Counted from the first letter of the stretch, positions 45,526-58,346 are shown. The stretch is DNA of 64,000 bases from Triticum aestivum (GCF_018294505.1 NC_057803.1:682933715-682997714); one strand, 5' to 3'. Numbers and translations: made by a program. Notes: generated from the sequence alone by a model not told the origin.

Positions 45526-47171
45526 TGATACATCTCCAACGTATCTATAATTTTTTATTGTTCCATGCTATTATATTATCAACATTGGATGTTTTATATG
45601 CATTTATATGATTTTTGGGACTAACCAATTAACCTAGAGCCAGTGCGAGTTTCTATTTTTTTCCTTGTTTTATAGTACCGCAAAAAAGGAAAATCAAACG
45701 GAGTCCAATTGACCTGAAACTTCACGGAACTTATTTTTGGAACAGAAGCAATCCAGAAGACTTGGGGTGTACGTACGGGAAACAACGAGGAAGGCACAAG
45801 GCAGGGGGGCGTGCCCACCCCCCTAGGCGCGCCCTCCACCCATGTGGGCCCCTCATGGCCCCCCTGACGTATTTCTTCCTCCTATATATACCAATATACC
45901 CTAAAACCATTGAGCGGCACAATAGATCGGGAGTTTCGCCGCCAGAAGCCTCCGTAGCCATCGGAAACCAATCTAGATCCGTTCCGGCACCCTGCCGGAC
46001 GGGGAACCCCTCACCAGTGGCCATCTACATCATCCCAGCGCTCTCCATGACGAGGAGGGAGTATTTCTCCCTCGGGGCTGAGGGTATGTACAAGTAGCTA
46101 TGTGTTTGATATCTCTCTCTCTCTCTCTCTCTCGTGATCTTGAGGTGATACGATCTTGATGTATCGTGAGCTTTGCTATTATAGTTGGATCTTATGATGT
46201 TTCTCCCCCTCTACTCTCTTGTAATGGATTGAGTTTTCCCTTTGAAGTTATCTTATCAGATTAAGTCTTTAAGGATTTGAGAACACTTGATGTATGTCTT
46301 GCGTGGGATACCCGTGGTGACAATGGGGTATTCTATTGATCCACTTGATGTATGTTTTGGTGATCAACTTGCGGGTTCTGCTCACGAACCTATGCATAGG
46401 GGTTGGCACACGTTTTCGTCTTGACTCTCCGGTAGAAACTTTGGGGCACTCTTTGAAGTTCTTTGTGTTGGTTTGAATAGATGAATCTGAAATTGTGTGA
46501 TGCATATCGTATAATCATACCCACGGATACTTGAGGTGACATTGGAGTATCTAGGTGACATTAGGGTTTTGGTTGATTTGTGTCTTAAGGTGTTATTCTA
46601 GTACGAACTCTATGATAGATTGAACGGAAAGAATAGCTTCATGTTATTTTACTACGGACTCTTGAATAGATCGATCAGAAAGGATAACTTTGAGGTGGTT
46701 TCGTACCCTACCATAATCTCTTCATTTGTTCTCCGCTATTAGTGACTTTGGAGTGACTCTTTGTTGCATGTTGAGGGATAGCTATATGATCCAATTATAT
46801 TATTATTGTTGAGGGAACTTGCACTAGTGAAAGTATGAACCTTAGGCCTTGTTTCAACGCATTGCAATGCCATTTACACTCACTTTTATCATTAGTTACC
46901 TTGTTGTTTTTATATTTTCAGACTACAAAAACCTATATCTACCATCCATATTGCACTTGTATCACCATCTCTTCGCTGAACTGGTGCACCTATACAATTT
47001 ACCATTGTATTGGGTGTTTTGGGGACACAAGAGACTCTTTGTTATTTGGTTGCAGGGTTGTTTGAGAGAGACCATCTTCATCCAACGCCTCCCTCAGATT
47101 GATAAACCTTAGGTCATCCACTTGAGGGAAATTTGCTACTGTCCTACAAACCTCTGCACTTGGAGGCCCAA

Positions 47172-47652
47172 TCAGGGAGTCCTGGATTAGGGGGTGTTCG
47201 GATAGCCGAACTATACCTTCAGCCGGACTCCTGGACTATGAAGATACAAGATTGAAGACTCTGTCCCGTGTTCGGAAGGGACTTTCCTTGGCGTGGAAGG
47301 CAAGCTTGGCGATACGGATGTTCAGATCTCCTACCATTGTAACCGACTCTATGTAACCCTAACCCTCTCCGGTGTCCATATAAACCGGGGGGTTTTAGTC
47401 CGTAGGACAACATACACATCAACAATCATACCATAGGCTAGCTTCTAGGGTTTAGCCTCTCTGATCTCGTGGTAGATCTACTCTTGTACTACCCATATCA
47501 TCAATATTAATCAAGCAGGACATAGGGTTTTACCTCCATCGAGAGGGCCCGAACCTGGGTAAAACTTCGTGTCCCTTGCCTCCTGTTACCATCCGGCCTA
47601 GACGCATAGTTTGGGACCCCCTACCCGAGATCCGCCGGTTTTGACACCGACA
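47172..47652 (+). repeat. Fatima-like 5' LTR
   Basis: 481 bp from TCAGGGAGTCC to TTTGACACCGACA. The other LTR starts TGAGGGAGTCC, so the terminal TG is mutated here. Confidence 0.9.
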
Positions 47653-47699
47653 TTTGTGCTTTCATTGAGAGTTCCTCTGTGCCGTTGCCGTCAGGCCCG

Positions 47700-50600
47700 A
47701 TGGCTCCTACGATCATCAATGGCGATGCAGTCCAGGGTGAGACCTTCCTCCCTAGACAGATCTTTGTCTTTGGTGGCTTTGCACTGCGGGCCAATTCACT
47801 TGGCCATCTAGAGCAGATCGAAAGCTACGCCCCTGGCCGTCAGGTCAGATTCGGAAATTTAAACTACATGGCTGACATCCGCGGGGACTTGATCTTCGAC
47901 GGACTCGAACCATCGCCGAGCGCGCCGCACTGTCACGACGAGCATGATCTAGCTCTGCCGCCGAACAGTGCCCTGGAGGCCGCACCCGCATTGGCTCCGA
48001 CCCTTAGTTCGGAGCCAACCGCGCCGATCGGGGATGGGCAGTTGGACGCCACCTCGGGGGCTGTGATCCCAACGGCGGTTGAGCCGAACACCAGCCCCGT
48101 ACTCTGCGATACTCGTGACTCCACGGAGCCGGATTCTTCTCCGGACTCCGAACCCTCCGCGCCCCTGCCGATCGAATCCAATTGGGCGCCGATCATGGAG
48201 TTCACGGCCGCGGACGTCTTTCAGCACTCGCCTTTCGGCGATATCCTGAAGTCACTGAAGTCTCTCTCTTTATCAGGAGAGCCCTAGCCGGACTACGGTC
48301 AGCAAGGTTGGGGTACGGATGACGACTTAACCCACATGCTCGACTTCGACTCCAAAGACATTGACGTATGGATGCCGATGAAGGAGATGATGAAGAACCA
48401 GCGCCTACCAGGCCCTGGAAAGCCACCTCGTCATATGACATATACATGGTGGACACCCCAAAAGAGGGAGAGGGTGATGGAACAGCGGAGGATGACCCCT
48501 CCAAGAAACAGCCCAAGCGCCAGCGTCAGCGGCGCCGCTCAAAATCCCGCCAACACAAAAATGGTGATTCCAGCACGGGAGATAATAATACTCCCGAGAG
48601 TGCCGAAGAAAACCCCCTCCAGCAAGGTTTAGCACAGGAGGATCGAGAAACCAGCCATCATGAGAGAGCGGCAGACAGAGAGGTCGAGGACGATAATTAT
48701 ATGCCTCCCTCTGAAGACGAGGCAAGCCTCAACGACGACGAATTCGTCGTGCCAGAGGATCCCGTTGAGCAAAAGCGTTTCCAACGCGGCTTATGGCCAC
48801 GGCAAGAAGCCTCAAGAAAAAACAGCAACAGCTCCGAGCTGATCAAGATTTGCTGGTTGACAGATGGACCGAAGTCCTTGCGGCCAAAGAGCACAAACTC
48901 GAACGCCCCTCCAAGAGTTACCCAAAGCGCAGGCTACCCGAGGAGGAAGCACTTGATGCGGCCGAACGGCCACCTTGTGGCCGCGACAGAGAGGCCTCCC
49001 GGCCCTCCACTCAAGCCGCACCCCGTACCAAGGCACGGGAATATGCGCCCCACTTATGAGACATGTTGGAGGACAAGGCAAGGCAAACACGATCGATCTA
49101 CGGATCGCGTGGGCACCCCACGGCTCGAGATGGTAACCATCACGCCGGCCACAAATTCGGCAGGGCCGAACACAGTAGACAAACTCATTGGAGCTATGTC
49201 ATGATATCGCCCAGTACAGAGGCGCCGCACACCCACTGTGCTTTACAGACGAAATAATGGATCATCAAATCCCCGAGGGTTTCAAACCCGTAAACATCGA
49301 ATCATACGATGGCACAACAGACCTTACGGTATGGATCGAGGATTATCTCCTTCATATCCACATGGCCCACGGCGACGATTTTCACGCCATCAAATGCCTC
49401 CCACTCAAGCTTAAAGGACCAGCTCAGCATTGGCTCAACAGCTTGCCAACAGGATCAATCAGTTGTTGGGAGGACCTGGAAGCCGCATTCCTCTACAATT
49501 TCCAGGGCACTTATGTGCGACCCCCAGATGCCGATGACCTAAGTCACGTAATTCAGCAGCCAGAGGAATCGGCCAGGCAATTCTGGACATGGTTCCTAAC
49601 AAAGAAAAATCAAATAGTCGACTATCCGGACGCTGAGGCCCTAGCAGCCTTCAAGCACAATATCTGTGACGAGTGGCTGACCCGGCACCTTGGACAGGAA
49701 AAGCCGAAATCTATGGCAGCACTCACGACACTCATGACCCGCTTTTGCGCGGGAGAAGACGGCTGGCTTGCTCGTAGCAACAATATGACCAAGAACCCTG
49801 GTAGTTCGGACACCAGGTACATTAGTGGCAGGTCGCGTCGCAACAAGCAGAAGCGCCGCATTAACGATGACAATGCTGAGAATACGGCAGTTAATGCCGG
49901 ATTCAGAGGCTCTAAATCCGGTCAGCGGAAAAAGCCATTCAAAAGGAATCCTAGGGGCCCATCCAGCTTGAACCGAATACTCGACCGCTTGTGCCAAATA
50001 CATGGCACCCCCGAAAAGCCGGCCAATCACACCAACAGGGATTGTTGGGTGTTCAAGCAGGCAGGCAAGTTAAGCGCTGACAATGAAGACAAGGGGCTGC
50101 ATAGCGACGACGACGAGGAGCCCCGGCCGTCGAACAACAATGGGCAGAAGGGTTTCCCCCCACAAGTGCGGACGGTGAACATGATATACGCCACCCACGT
50201 CCCAAAAAGGGAGCGAAAGCGCGCGTTAAGGGACGTATACGCGGTAGAGCCAGTCGCCCCAAAGTTCAACCCATGGTCCTCCTGCCCGATCACCTTTGAT
50301 CGACGAGAGCATCCCACTAGCATCCGTCATGGCGGATTTGCCACATTGGTTCTAGACCCAATTATTGATGGATTTCATCTCACTAGAGTCCTCATGGACG
50401 GCGGCAGCAGCCTGAACCTGCTTTACCAGGATACAGTGCGAAAAATGGGCATCGATCCCTCGAGGATTAAGCCCACCAAAACGACCTTTAAAGGCGTAAT
50501 ACCAGGTGTAGAGGCCAACTGTACAGGCTCAGTCACACTTGAAGTGGTCTTCGGATCCCCGGATAATTTCCGAAGCAAGGAATTGGTCTTCGACATAGTC

Positions 50601-50897
50601 CCATTCCGCAGTGGCTATCATGCACTGCTCGGACAAACCGCATTCGCCAAATTCAATGCGGTACCGCACTACACATACCTTAAGCTCAAGATGTCAGGCC
50701 CTCGTGGAGTAATTACGGTCAATGGAAACACCGAACGCTCCCTCCGAACGGAGGAGCACACGGCGGCCCTTGCAGCGGAAGTACAAAGCAGCCTCTCCAG
50801 GCAGTTCTCCAGTCCGGCCATTAAACGTTCGAACACCGTCAAGCGCGCCTGGAGTAACCTACAACAAGACCACCTGGCATGTTCCGAGCAGGCATAG
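47700..50897 (+). pseudogene. Fatima-like gag-protease
   Basis: The ATG at 47700 starts MAPTIINGDAVQGETFLP, 48 bases after the LTR. TAG at 48285-48287 replaces a likely Trp. Frame changes near 48365-48420 and 48800-48870, and a stop near 49055, break the N-terminal half. The long open part 49188-50897 (569 codons) has the gag core (YDGTTDLTVWIEDYLL, LKLKGPAQHWLNSLP, SCWEDLEAAFLYNFQGTY), a zinc-like CQIHGTPEKPANHTNRDCW (from about residue 269) and an aspartic protease (VLMDGGSSLNLL, D404 retained, and LLGQTAFAKF). The ORF ends at 50897 with no RT following. Confidence 0.88.
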
Positions 50898-52103
50898 CAA
50901 TGCGGCCCCAACCCCAACCCTAGCAAAAAGGCGACGCCAGTACTTTGCGTACATAATTACGCTCTAGAAATACCATGGGCATAGGGGGAGGGGCACCATC
51001 ACGGCACGCCCAAAACACGGCTTAAACCGCACCAGGGGCTGCCGATTTTGTACTTTTCTCTTACTTCCAGGACTCTACTCTTTGGAAGGCCTGTTCAGCA
51101 GTTCAATTGCCGCACAAACGATGCAAGAACCAGGGAAGCAGACAAGCCATGCCGCATTACGGAAATCCCAGTTGGTCTCTATCACGAGCAGTATATCTGT
51201 TTCGCATACTATTCCGCAGCTTGCCCCTGGAGCAGACATGTTAAATAGTCCAACTTTTCGTTTATCGCATTACTTGTATCATTCTGCTTTGATCGCAGCT
51301 ATTTCTAATAAACAATGCATAGCTTTTGTCTATTTTTGCACTATCTTTTTATAAATAAATGTTCCTTAACGACATGTTGCACCCGTATAACTTGGTACGG
51401 CCAAAATACGCCAGGGGCTTTTAGCACCCCTCAATATGGTGTGAGAAGTCCGAACACTTTCACAAGTGTGGCACCCCGAACTTATAGCATTATATGTATC
51501 GGCTCCGAATCATGTCTTGGGTCAATAGTTGGGTTTGCCCGGCTCCTATGTTTTGGTGCCTTACGTTACGCTATATCGGCTAAGGTAGCACTAGGAGAAC
51601 CACTTCGATGGTGCCCCAGTTGAGCTGGGCCGAGCACCTCACTGGAGAAAGCTAAAACTGACTGTCATGATGAAGCGAGAGATGGTCGCTGTTCTAGAGG
51701 TTTTTTTGAGTCCCTAAAGACTTATGCCACTTAGGGCGACGAGTCGGCTCTGTCCGGCCAAGGCGTGGATAGCGCCCCGAACTTGGTCTTCCGAATACTA
51801 GGGGCTTCGCCGAAATTTTAAATTATAGAATTCTATGGCTAAATGAGACTGTTCACGCATTATAGTCTGATTGCCTCGTTCGTCGGGCTGAGCGCCTCCC
51901 TAGAAGGACCCAAACATGGGAAAAAGAGCGCCCAGATTTATCCCCGAACACCCCAGCACTAGTGGCAAGGGGGCAGAAGCCGACGACTCGCCATCTCTCA
52001 GTATTGATAAACAGCCGCACAGAAGGTAATATTTTAAATTCAAGCAGCATTGCTTGGCGCATATGAACAAGTTTTCAGCGCACAGGACAAAAACGAGCGA
52101 GTT
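50898..52103. other. Non-coding spacer where pol would be expected
   Basis: About 1.2 kb with no supported ORF on either strand. No RT, RNase H or integrase motif is visible. The region joins the end of gag-protease to the 3' end of the antisense gene. Confidence 0.6.
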
Positions 52104-55100
52104 TTACTCAAAAATTACATCCCTAGTACATTCATCCGCCACAAGGCGGGCACCCTTCAGAACATCCTTATAGTAATTTTCGGGCTTGCGATGCTCTTTC
52201 CCCGCTGGTGGCCCGTCCTTCACAAGCTTCTCCGCATCCAGCCTGCCCCAGTGCACCTTAGCACGGGCAAAGGCCCTACGGGCACCTTCAATACAGATGG
52301 AGTGCTTGATGACTTCGAGCCTTGGACAGGCCTCCACCAACCGCCGCACCAGCCCGAAATAGCTCCCAGGCAGAGCCTCTCCAGGCCACAACCGAACTAG
52401 GAGGCCCTTCATGGCCGGTTCGGCCACCTTGTGGAGCTCGACCAGTTGCTTCAGCTGGTCGCTCAGGGGCATGGGGTGTCCGGCCTCAGCATACTGAGAC
52501 TAGAACACCTTCTCTGTTGAGCTGCCCTCCTCGGCTCGATAGAATGCGGCGGCATCGGATACACTCCGGGGAAGATCTGCAAATGCCCCTGGAGAGCTCC
52601 GGATTCAGGTAAGTATCAAGTAACTCACATTTATGTGTTTACTTTGCATAAAGAATGCCTTACCCGCCGCTATTTTCTTCACCTCATCCAACTCCTGGAG
52701 GGTCTTCTGGGATTCAGCCTTGGCAGACTTGGCATTTTCAATAGCCGCCGCGAGCTCGGACGCTCACGTCATTGAGTCAAGCTCCAAACTCTCATGTTTC
52801 TTCATGAGAACCTGGAGCTCTTGCCGCACCTTGCCAACCTCGGCCTCATACCTCTCCCGCTTGGTGCGCTCCGCGGCCGCACTCTTCTCGGCCTCGAGCA
52901 GCGCTTGCTTAAGGGTCGCCACCTCAGATGTGGCCCCCACAATATCCATGTTAATCCTATCATTTCTTGCAATTGCACCTTTTTTATATACATATTCAAC
53001 CAAGGTATTTCTTACCTTCCTTCTCCTCGAGCTGCTTCTTGGCATGCCCGAGCTCTTGCTCGGACTTCTCGAGGCTCTGCTTCAGCGTGTCCACTTATGC
53101 AGTGAGTACGGCGGACGCCAGCAGAGAAGCCTGCACACGCATATTGACTCCTTTTGTTAGTCTTCTGCGAATTTTTTGATCCTCTATTCATCTTTTCTTC
53201 CCGAACGCCCAACAGAGCATCAGGGGCTACTGTCTATGCGGTAATATTATTTACACATTATTTACTTTCCTCAAAGCCTGTCAAAAGGCTAGTACAAGCT
53301 TCAGTCAGTCCGCTCTTGGCGAACTGAACCTTCTGGACCACCGCACTCATAATAGCGCGGTGCTCCTCGTCGATGGAGGTGCCTTGGAGCGCCTCCAACA
53401 TATTGTCCGGCGCCTCCGGGTGGATGGGGGTTGCCGGCACGGTGGACTTGCTCCTCTTGGAAGGAGGTCCCCCGCCGGACTCCAGAACCCTTGAAGGTTC
53501 TGAAGCGGTGTCCGGCCTAGAGCCGGACTTGGAGCCCTGGGGGGGTTTCATCCCCTTTACTCCTGGAGTCCGGGAGGTCGCCATGCGGCACCTCCGGGAC
53601 CACCTCCTCCCTGCTTGGACCTGTTGGGACAACACCTCGGTGTCGTCCATAGGGCGGGGGAGGAAGCCGTCGGAAGCGAGTTCACATACGATGAGTCCAG
53701 TGAGCCGCTCGACGACGCGTCGAGCCGGTCTTTGGGTGGGCTGCATAAGCATATTCGACATAAGGGAAAGCTGTGCAATAAACGAATACTATGAATTACT
53801 CTGGTATCCTGATACTTACGATTTTGCCAGGGGCTTGGCCTTGGGCTGCCACTCCTCTTCACCGTCGTCGGCGTCGTTGGAGTAGTCCGGAGGAAGGGTT
53901 TTCCCCTTCTTGGACCCTCCGGCCTCCTCAGAGAGGGCGGCCTTCCTTTTCTTCTCTCCTTTCGCTGGAGGGGGAGAGGTCTCTTATTCTTCCTCCTCAT
54001 CTTCACGAGAGGAAGGCGCTTCGGGACCGTCGGATGACGAATCCGACACCTCCTGGCACCGGGCACTCTTTCGAGTCCCTGTGGCCCTTTTCGTGGCCTT
54101 CTTCTCCGGTACCACATAGGGCGCCAGAACCAGCAGCTTCGCCAAGCGAGCGTCTGCTGGGCCTTCGGGCAAAGGAGCCGAACAGTTGATCTGTCCGGAC
54201 GTCACCTCCCAATCCTATCAAAGATAAGGGAACTTAGATCCCGCATAGAGTCAAACTATGACAAACCGATACCCTGTAAAAGGACAAAGACAGCTTACCG
54301 CATGAGCATGATGTTGAGTACTGAATCCGCGATCCTCGGCAGCGGATGTGGGAGCCTTGGCGCCCTTGAAAAGCATCCTCCAGGCATCTTCGTACGTCGT
54401 GTCGAAGAGCCTGTTTAGAGTTCGATGCTGCGCCAGGTCGAACTCCCACAGGTTGAAGGCCCATCGTTGACATGGGAGGATCAGGCGGATGAGCATAACC
54501 TGGACTACGTTGACAAGCTTGAGCTTCTTGTCCACCAGGGTTTGGATGCATGTTTGGAGTCTGGTCAACTCTCCTTTTTTACCCCAAGACAGGCCTGTCT
54601 CCTTCTAGGAGGTGAGCCGCGTAGGGGGGCCGGATCGAAACTCAGGGGGTGTGACCCATTCGGCGTCGCGCGGCTCGGTGACGTAAAACCACCATGATTG
54701 TCACCCCTTCAGGGTCTCCACAAAGGAGCCCTCGAGCCATAGGATGTTAGCCATCTTGCCAACCATGGCACCGCCGCACTCCGCCTGGCTGCCGCGCACC
54801 ACCTTTGGCTTGACATTGAAAGTCTTAAGCCATAGGCCGAAATGGGGGCGGATGCGGAGGAACGCCTCGCACACGACGATAAACGCCGAGATGTTGAGGA
54901 CGAAGTTCGGGGCCAGATCGTGGAAATCTAGGCCATAGTAGAACATGAGCCCCCGGACAAATGGATGCAGAGGGAAGCCCAGTCCGCGGAGGAAATGGAG
55001 GAGGAATACCACCCTCTAGTGGGGCCTAGGAGTGGGGATGAGCTGCCCCTTTTCGGGAAGCCGGTGCGCGATGTCGCTAGCCAGATATCCGGTCTTCCTC

Positions 55101-55162
55101 AGCTTTTTGATGTGTCCCTCCGTGACGGAGGAGACCATCCACTTGCCTCCCACTCCGGACAT
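52104..55162 (-). pseudogene. Antisense extra gene of the Fatima-like element, multi-exon
   Basis: On the minus strand the ATG at 55162 (MSGVGGKWM) opens exon 1, which runs to a GTAAGC donor at 54298. It contains HFLRGLGFPLHPFVRGLMF, DLAPNFVLNISAF and LWLKTFNVKPKVV, like the gypsy-type transposon family seen in the Tat element's antisense gene. Exon 2 begins at about 54214 (DWEVTSGQ) and ends at a GTAAGT donor at 53819. Later blocks include a Ser/Pro-rich part (53258-53770), a coiled coil (about 52760-53100) and a C-terminal part ending at 52104 (QLKQLVELHKVAEPAM, LVRLWPGEALPGSYFGL). In-frame stops at 55016, 54701, about 54608 and 53984 disable it. Later exon limits are approximate. A TATATAAG-like motif at about 55272-55279 could be its promoter. 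Confidence 0.72.
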
Positions 55163-55708
55163 GACTGGAGAAGGTTGAGGTGGTAGTGCGGACTTGGGCG
55201 CTGGAGCTCGAGTGCGCAAGAATGGATAGGCAAAGGAGGAAGAAGGCATGGGTGAAAAGGTGGATCCTTATCCCCTTATATGGGTAGACGCAACTGCATG
55301 TCCCCACCAGCCTGGTAAAACTCGCTTATCTCCAAGCGCCATAATCAAAGGCGCGGTTGGGTTACCCACGCCCGTATTGATGAGAATCCCGGAATAAGGG
55401 GACACGATCTCTGCTTTGACAAGACGTGCCAAGGAAACCGCCTCGCATAACGCGCTAAGGTGGGATACTGAATGACTCGGATAAAGGCTTGGCCCTGGTG
55501 TGTCACGCTACGGAATACGTCAGCAGATTAGATTTTTGTAAATATTATTCTCTCTATGGCAATATGTGAAAACTTATTTTGCAGAGCCGGACACTATCTT
55601 TGTGTTTAAAATCTTCTATAAAGTACTTGGAGGAGGAACCCGCCTTGCAATGCCGAAGACAATATGCGCACCGGACTCGTCGTCATTGAAGCCTGGTTCA
55701 GGGGCTAC

Positions 55709-56432
55709 TGAGGGAGTCCTGGATTAGGGGGTGTTCGGATAGCCGAACTATACCTTCAGCCGGACTCCTGGACTATGAAGATACAAGATTGAAGACTCCG
55801 TCCCGTGTCCTGAAGGGACTTTCCTTGGCGTGGAAGGCAAGCTTGGCGATACGGATGTTCAGATCTCCTACCATTCTAACCGACTCTATATAACCCTAAC
55901 CCTCTCCGGTGTCTATATAAACCGGGGGGGTTTAGTCCGTAGGACAACATACACATCAACAATCATACCATAGGCTAGCTTCTAGGGTTTAGCCTCTCTG
56001 ATCTCGTGGTAGATCTACTCTTGTACTACCCATATCATCAATATTAATCAAGCAGGACGTAAGGTTTTACCTCCATCGAGAGGGCCCGAACCTGGGTAAA
56101 ACTTCGTGTCCCTTGCCTCCTGTTACCATCCGGCCTAGACGCACAGTTCGGGACCCCCTACCCAGCATTTTGACTTTCGGTTTGTGATTTTTCTCGCCCT
56201 AGGCCGAGATGGCCGAATTTCGGTCGTTTTTAAAAATTTCGGCCGAAATTTGACCAAATTTTGACTGAAATTTGATTAAAATTTGACCAAAATTTCTCAA
56301 ATTTGACCAATTTCGGCGGAAGATAGATTTCGCCCTAGGCCGAGATGGCCGAAATTCGGCCAAAATCCATTTTTTACGGCCGAATTTCAAAACCCTGCCC
56401 CTACCCGAGATTCGCCGGTTTTGACACCGACA
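55709..56432 (+). repeat. Fatima-like 3' LTR containing a MITE
   Basis: 724 bp; removing 56163-56397 and one 8-bp target copy leaves 481 bp, equal to the 5' LTR. TTCAGGGGCTAC just upstream is the likely polypurine tract. Confidence 0.9.
56163..56397. mobile_element. 235-bp MITE, hAT-like
   Basis: The insert begins CAGCATTTTGAC and ends CAAAACCCTG, so the terminal inverted repeats match at about 14 of 18 positions. The LTR sequence cccctacc is duplicated at 56155-56162 and 56398-56405. An 8-bp duplication with CA…TG ends and a CAGGG-like terminus fits hAT elements. The interior is rich in AATTTGACC-type motifs and has a direct repeat of CCCTAGGCCGAGATGGCCGA. It has no coding capacity. Confidence 0.75.
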
Positions 56433-56481
56433 CCCAACAACGTCTACAAGAAGGTTGTGTAGTAGACATCAAGCTCTTTTC

Positions 56482-56499
56482 TCGCGCCGTTGCCGGGGA
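56482..56499 (+). promoter_or_regulatory. Element C primer binding site (tRNA-Asp type)
   Basis: TCGCGCCGTTGCCGGGGA begins ten bases after the LTR and matches the tRNA-Asp complement except for TCG in place of TGG. The changed second base would mispair with the CCA end. Confidence 0.75.
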
Positions 56500-56596
56500 G
56501 GTTAGCGCTTGAAGGTATATCTTTAGATCTTGCAATCGAATCTTTTTGTTTCTTGTTTTATCACTAGTTTAGTTTATAAAAGAAAACTGTAAAAAA

Positions 56597-58304
56597 ATGG
56601 AATTGAGTTTACCTCATATGCTTCATCTTTTTAGTATCTTTCGTGAGTATGATGGGAAGGAAAATTGTGCCAAAGTGTTAGAAGAAGAATGCATTAAAAT
56701 GTTTGGCACTAAATCTTTGAATGATGAGCATGATTGCAATGTTTTTAGTATGAACTCCTTGAATATCCATAGTACTAATGATGATTGCACTAGTTATGAT
56801 GAAAATGTCTCCTATAAACATGTCAATTTTTGTGGAGTGCATAGAGTTTGCAAGTACATGCCAATTAGGGAAGATAGATATTGCAAGAGGCATAAGAATT
56901 TAGAAACTAAATGGTTGCAAGAAAGGCTAAATGTTAGTGCTGAAAATTTAAAATTTCTTAGCCATACTTGTGAACTTTGCAATGAACATCGTCATTTAAA
57001 TATCAAATGCAAATTGTTTCATGATCGAATCGTGTCCAAAAATTGTGATGACTTGATTTCCCTTGCACATTATAATGGACTTAGTTTGCTTTTGGGTTAT
57101 GAAGAAATGAAACATCAAACTAAGATTATTCTAGAATATAACCTCGAGAAATTCCTCAATATTGATCCAGAAGAAATTTATATGTATTGTGCAGTGAATT
57201 GCATTGAAAATCCTTATATTGACAATTATATAAAGCAAAGAAAACAAACAGAAGATGAAGAGAATACTAACGAAAGGGAAGAGACTTCCCAATATCCTCA
57301 TATTATTTCTTATGATGAATCAGGTAACGAGGAGGAGCCTTCTATTCAACCAATCTCATTAATAAGGAGCTCCAAAAAGAGGGTTGAACCCACACATGAT
57401 GTGAAGAAGAAAAAGAAAAGATGTAGAAGCAAAGGTAAAAAGGCATCTCTCCCAAATGATGTTGCTCCTATTACTCCTTGTGATGATGATAATTGCTATA
57501 CTATTGGTGCTATCCATACTATTAATGATAAGACTGATTATGCTTATGATATGAAAAGGCCCAAGCTCGGGGAAGCTATGTTTTATGAGTTTGACATATT
57601 TGAGAATATATTTGCTGCAATTAATCTTTGTCCCAAGCTTGGGGTGCTATGTTTGATGAAGATGATATTTTTCCCCACCAAGTTTTGATGAGAAAATTTA
57701 TTATGATGAAAGCATGCCTCCTATTTATGATGATTATATTGATGAAAGTAGATTTGGAGAGGTCATGACTTTATTTAGTGATGAATCCACTATTTCGGAA
57801 GAGGTTCCAATTGATTATCAGAACAAAGTTGTTATCTATGATGATTATTGTGATGACTTGTATGCTATAAAGAATAATGATAACCATGAAACTTGTCATC
57901 ATGATTTTAGTTTTCAATTGGATTATGCCTCACACGATAGTTATTCTGTTGAGTTTGCTCCCACTACTATTCATGAGAAGAAGTTTGCTTATGTGGAGAG
58001 TAATAAAAATTCTACGCTTGTGCATCATGAAAATAGTGCTTTATGTGATAGTTATACTGTTGAATTCATTCATGATGCTACTGAAAATTATTATGAGGGA
58101 GGAATATATGCTTGTAGGAATTGCAATAATATCAAGTTTCCTCTCTATGTGCTTAAAGTTTTGAAGTTATGCTTGTTTTGCCTTCCTATGCTAGTTGATT
58201 ATTGTTCCTATAAGTTGTTTGCTCACAAAATCCCAATGCATAGGAAGTGGGTTATACTTAAATGTGCTAGTCAAATTCTTCAATATGCTCTCTTTATGTT
58301 TTAG
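56597..58304 (+). pseudogene. Element C cargo ORF, unknown function (frameshifted)
   Basis: An ATG at 56597 opens 363 codons to a TGA at 57686; a second open part in another frame covers 57714-58304. The codon content is continuous, and two shifts near 57635-57690 explain the break. The product is rich in Cys, His, Asn and acidic residues. It has the pairs CELCNEHRHLNIKCKLFHDR and HVNFCGVHRVCKY, which suggest metal binding, a basic KKKKKRCRSKGKK patch and a C-terminal hydrophobic part before KIPMHRKWVILKC. No gag, protease, RT or integrase motif is seen and I do not recognise the family. It occupies the gag position after the PBS. Confidence 0.6.
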
Positions 58305-58346
58305 TTCTTATCCTTTATGTGAGCATCGTTGAAATCATCATGCCTA

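Larger units (their letters stand above)
47172..56432 (+). mobile_element. Fatima-like non-autonomous Gypsy element with antisense extra gene
   Basis: A perfect cccaa duplication (47167-47171 and 56433-56437) flanks the element. LTRs are 481 bp each once a 235-bp MITE plus its duplicated target is removed from the right copy. The plus strand carries gag and protease (47700-50897), then about 1.2 kb of non-coding sequence. A long minus-strand gene (52104-55162) follows. RT, RNase H and integrase are absent. The 5' LTR begins TC instead of TG by one substitution. The family name is from LTR recall (TGTCGGTGTCAAAACCGGCG on the minus strand). Confidence 0.88.
45526..56471 (+). repeat. Element C 5' LTR, interrupted at 47172-56432
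   Basis: LTR sequence covers 45526-47171 and 56433-56471. Removing the insertion and one cccaa copy gives 1680 bp. TATATATA near 45889-45897 fits the promoter. A (TC)11 tract lies at 46112-46133; the right LTR has (TC)6 at 61663-61674. Confidence 0.9.

Noticed and set aside
55163..55249. Upstream ATG at 55249 for the Fatima-like antisense gene
   Set aside because: It lies only about 25 bases from the TATA-like motif; the ATG at 55162 leaves a reasonable leader and matches the recalled family start.
56155..56406. MITE as a Mutator-type element with a 9-bp duplication (cccctaccc)
   Set aside because: The ninth base can equally be the first base of the insert; the 8-bp reading gives CA…TG ends and better terminal-repeat symmetry. 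Not fully excluded.
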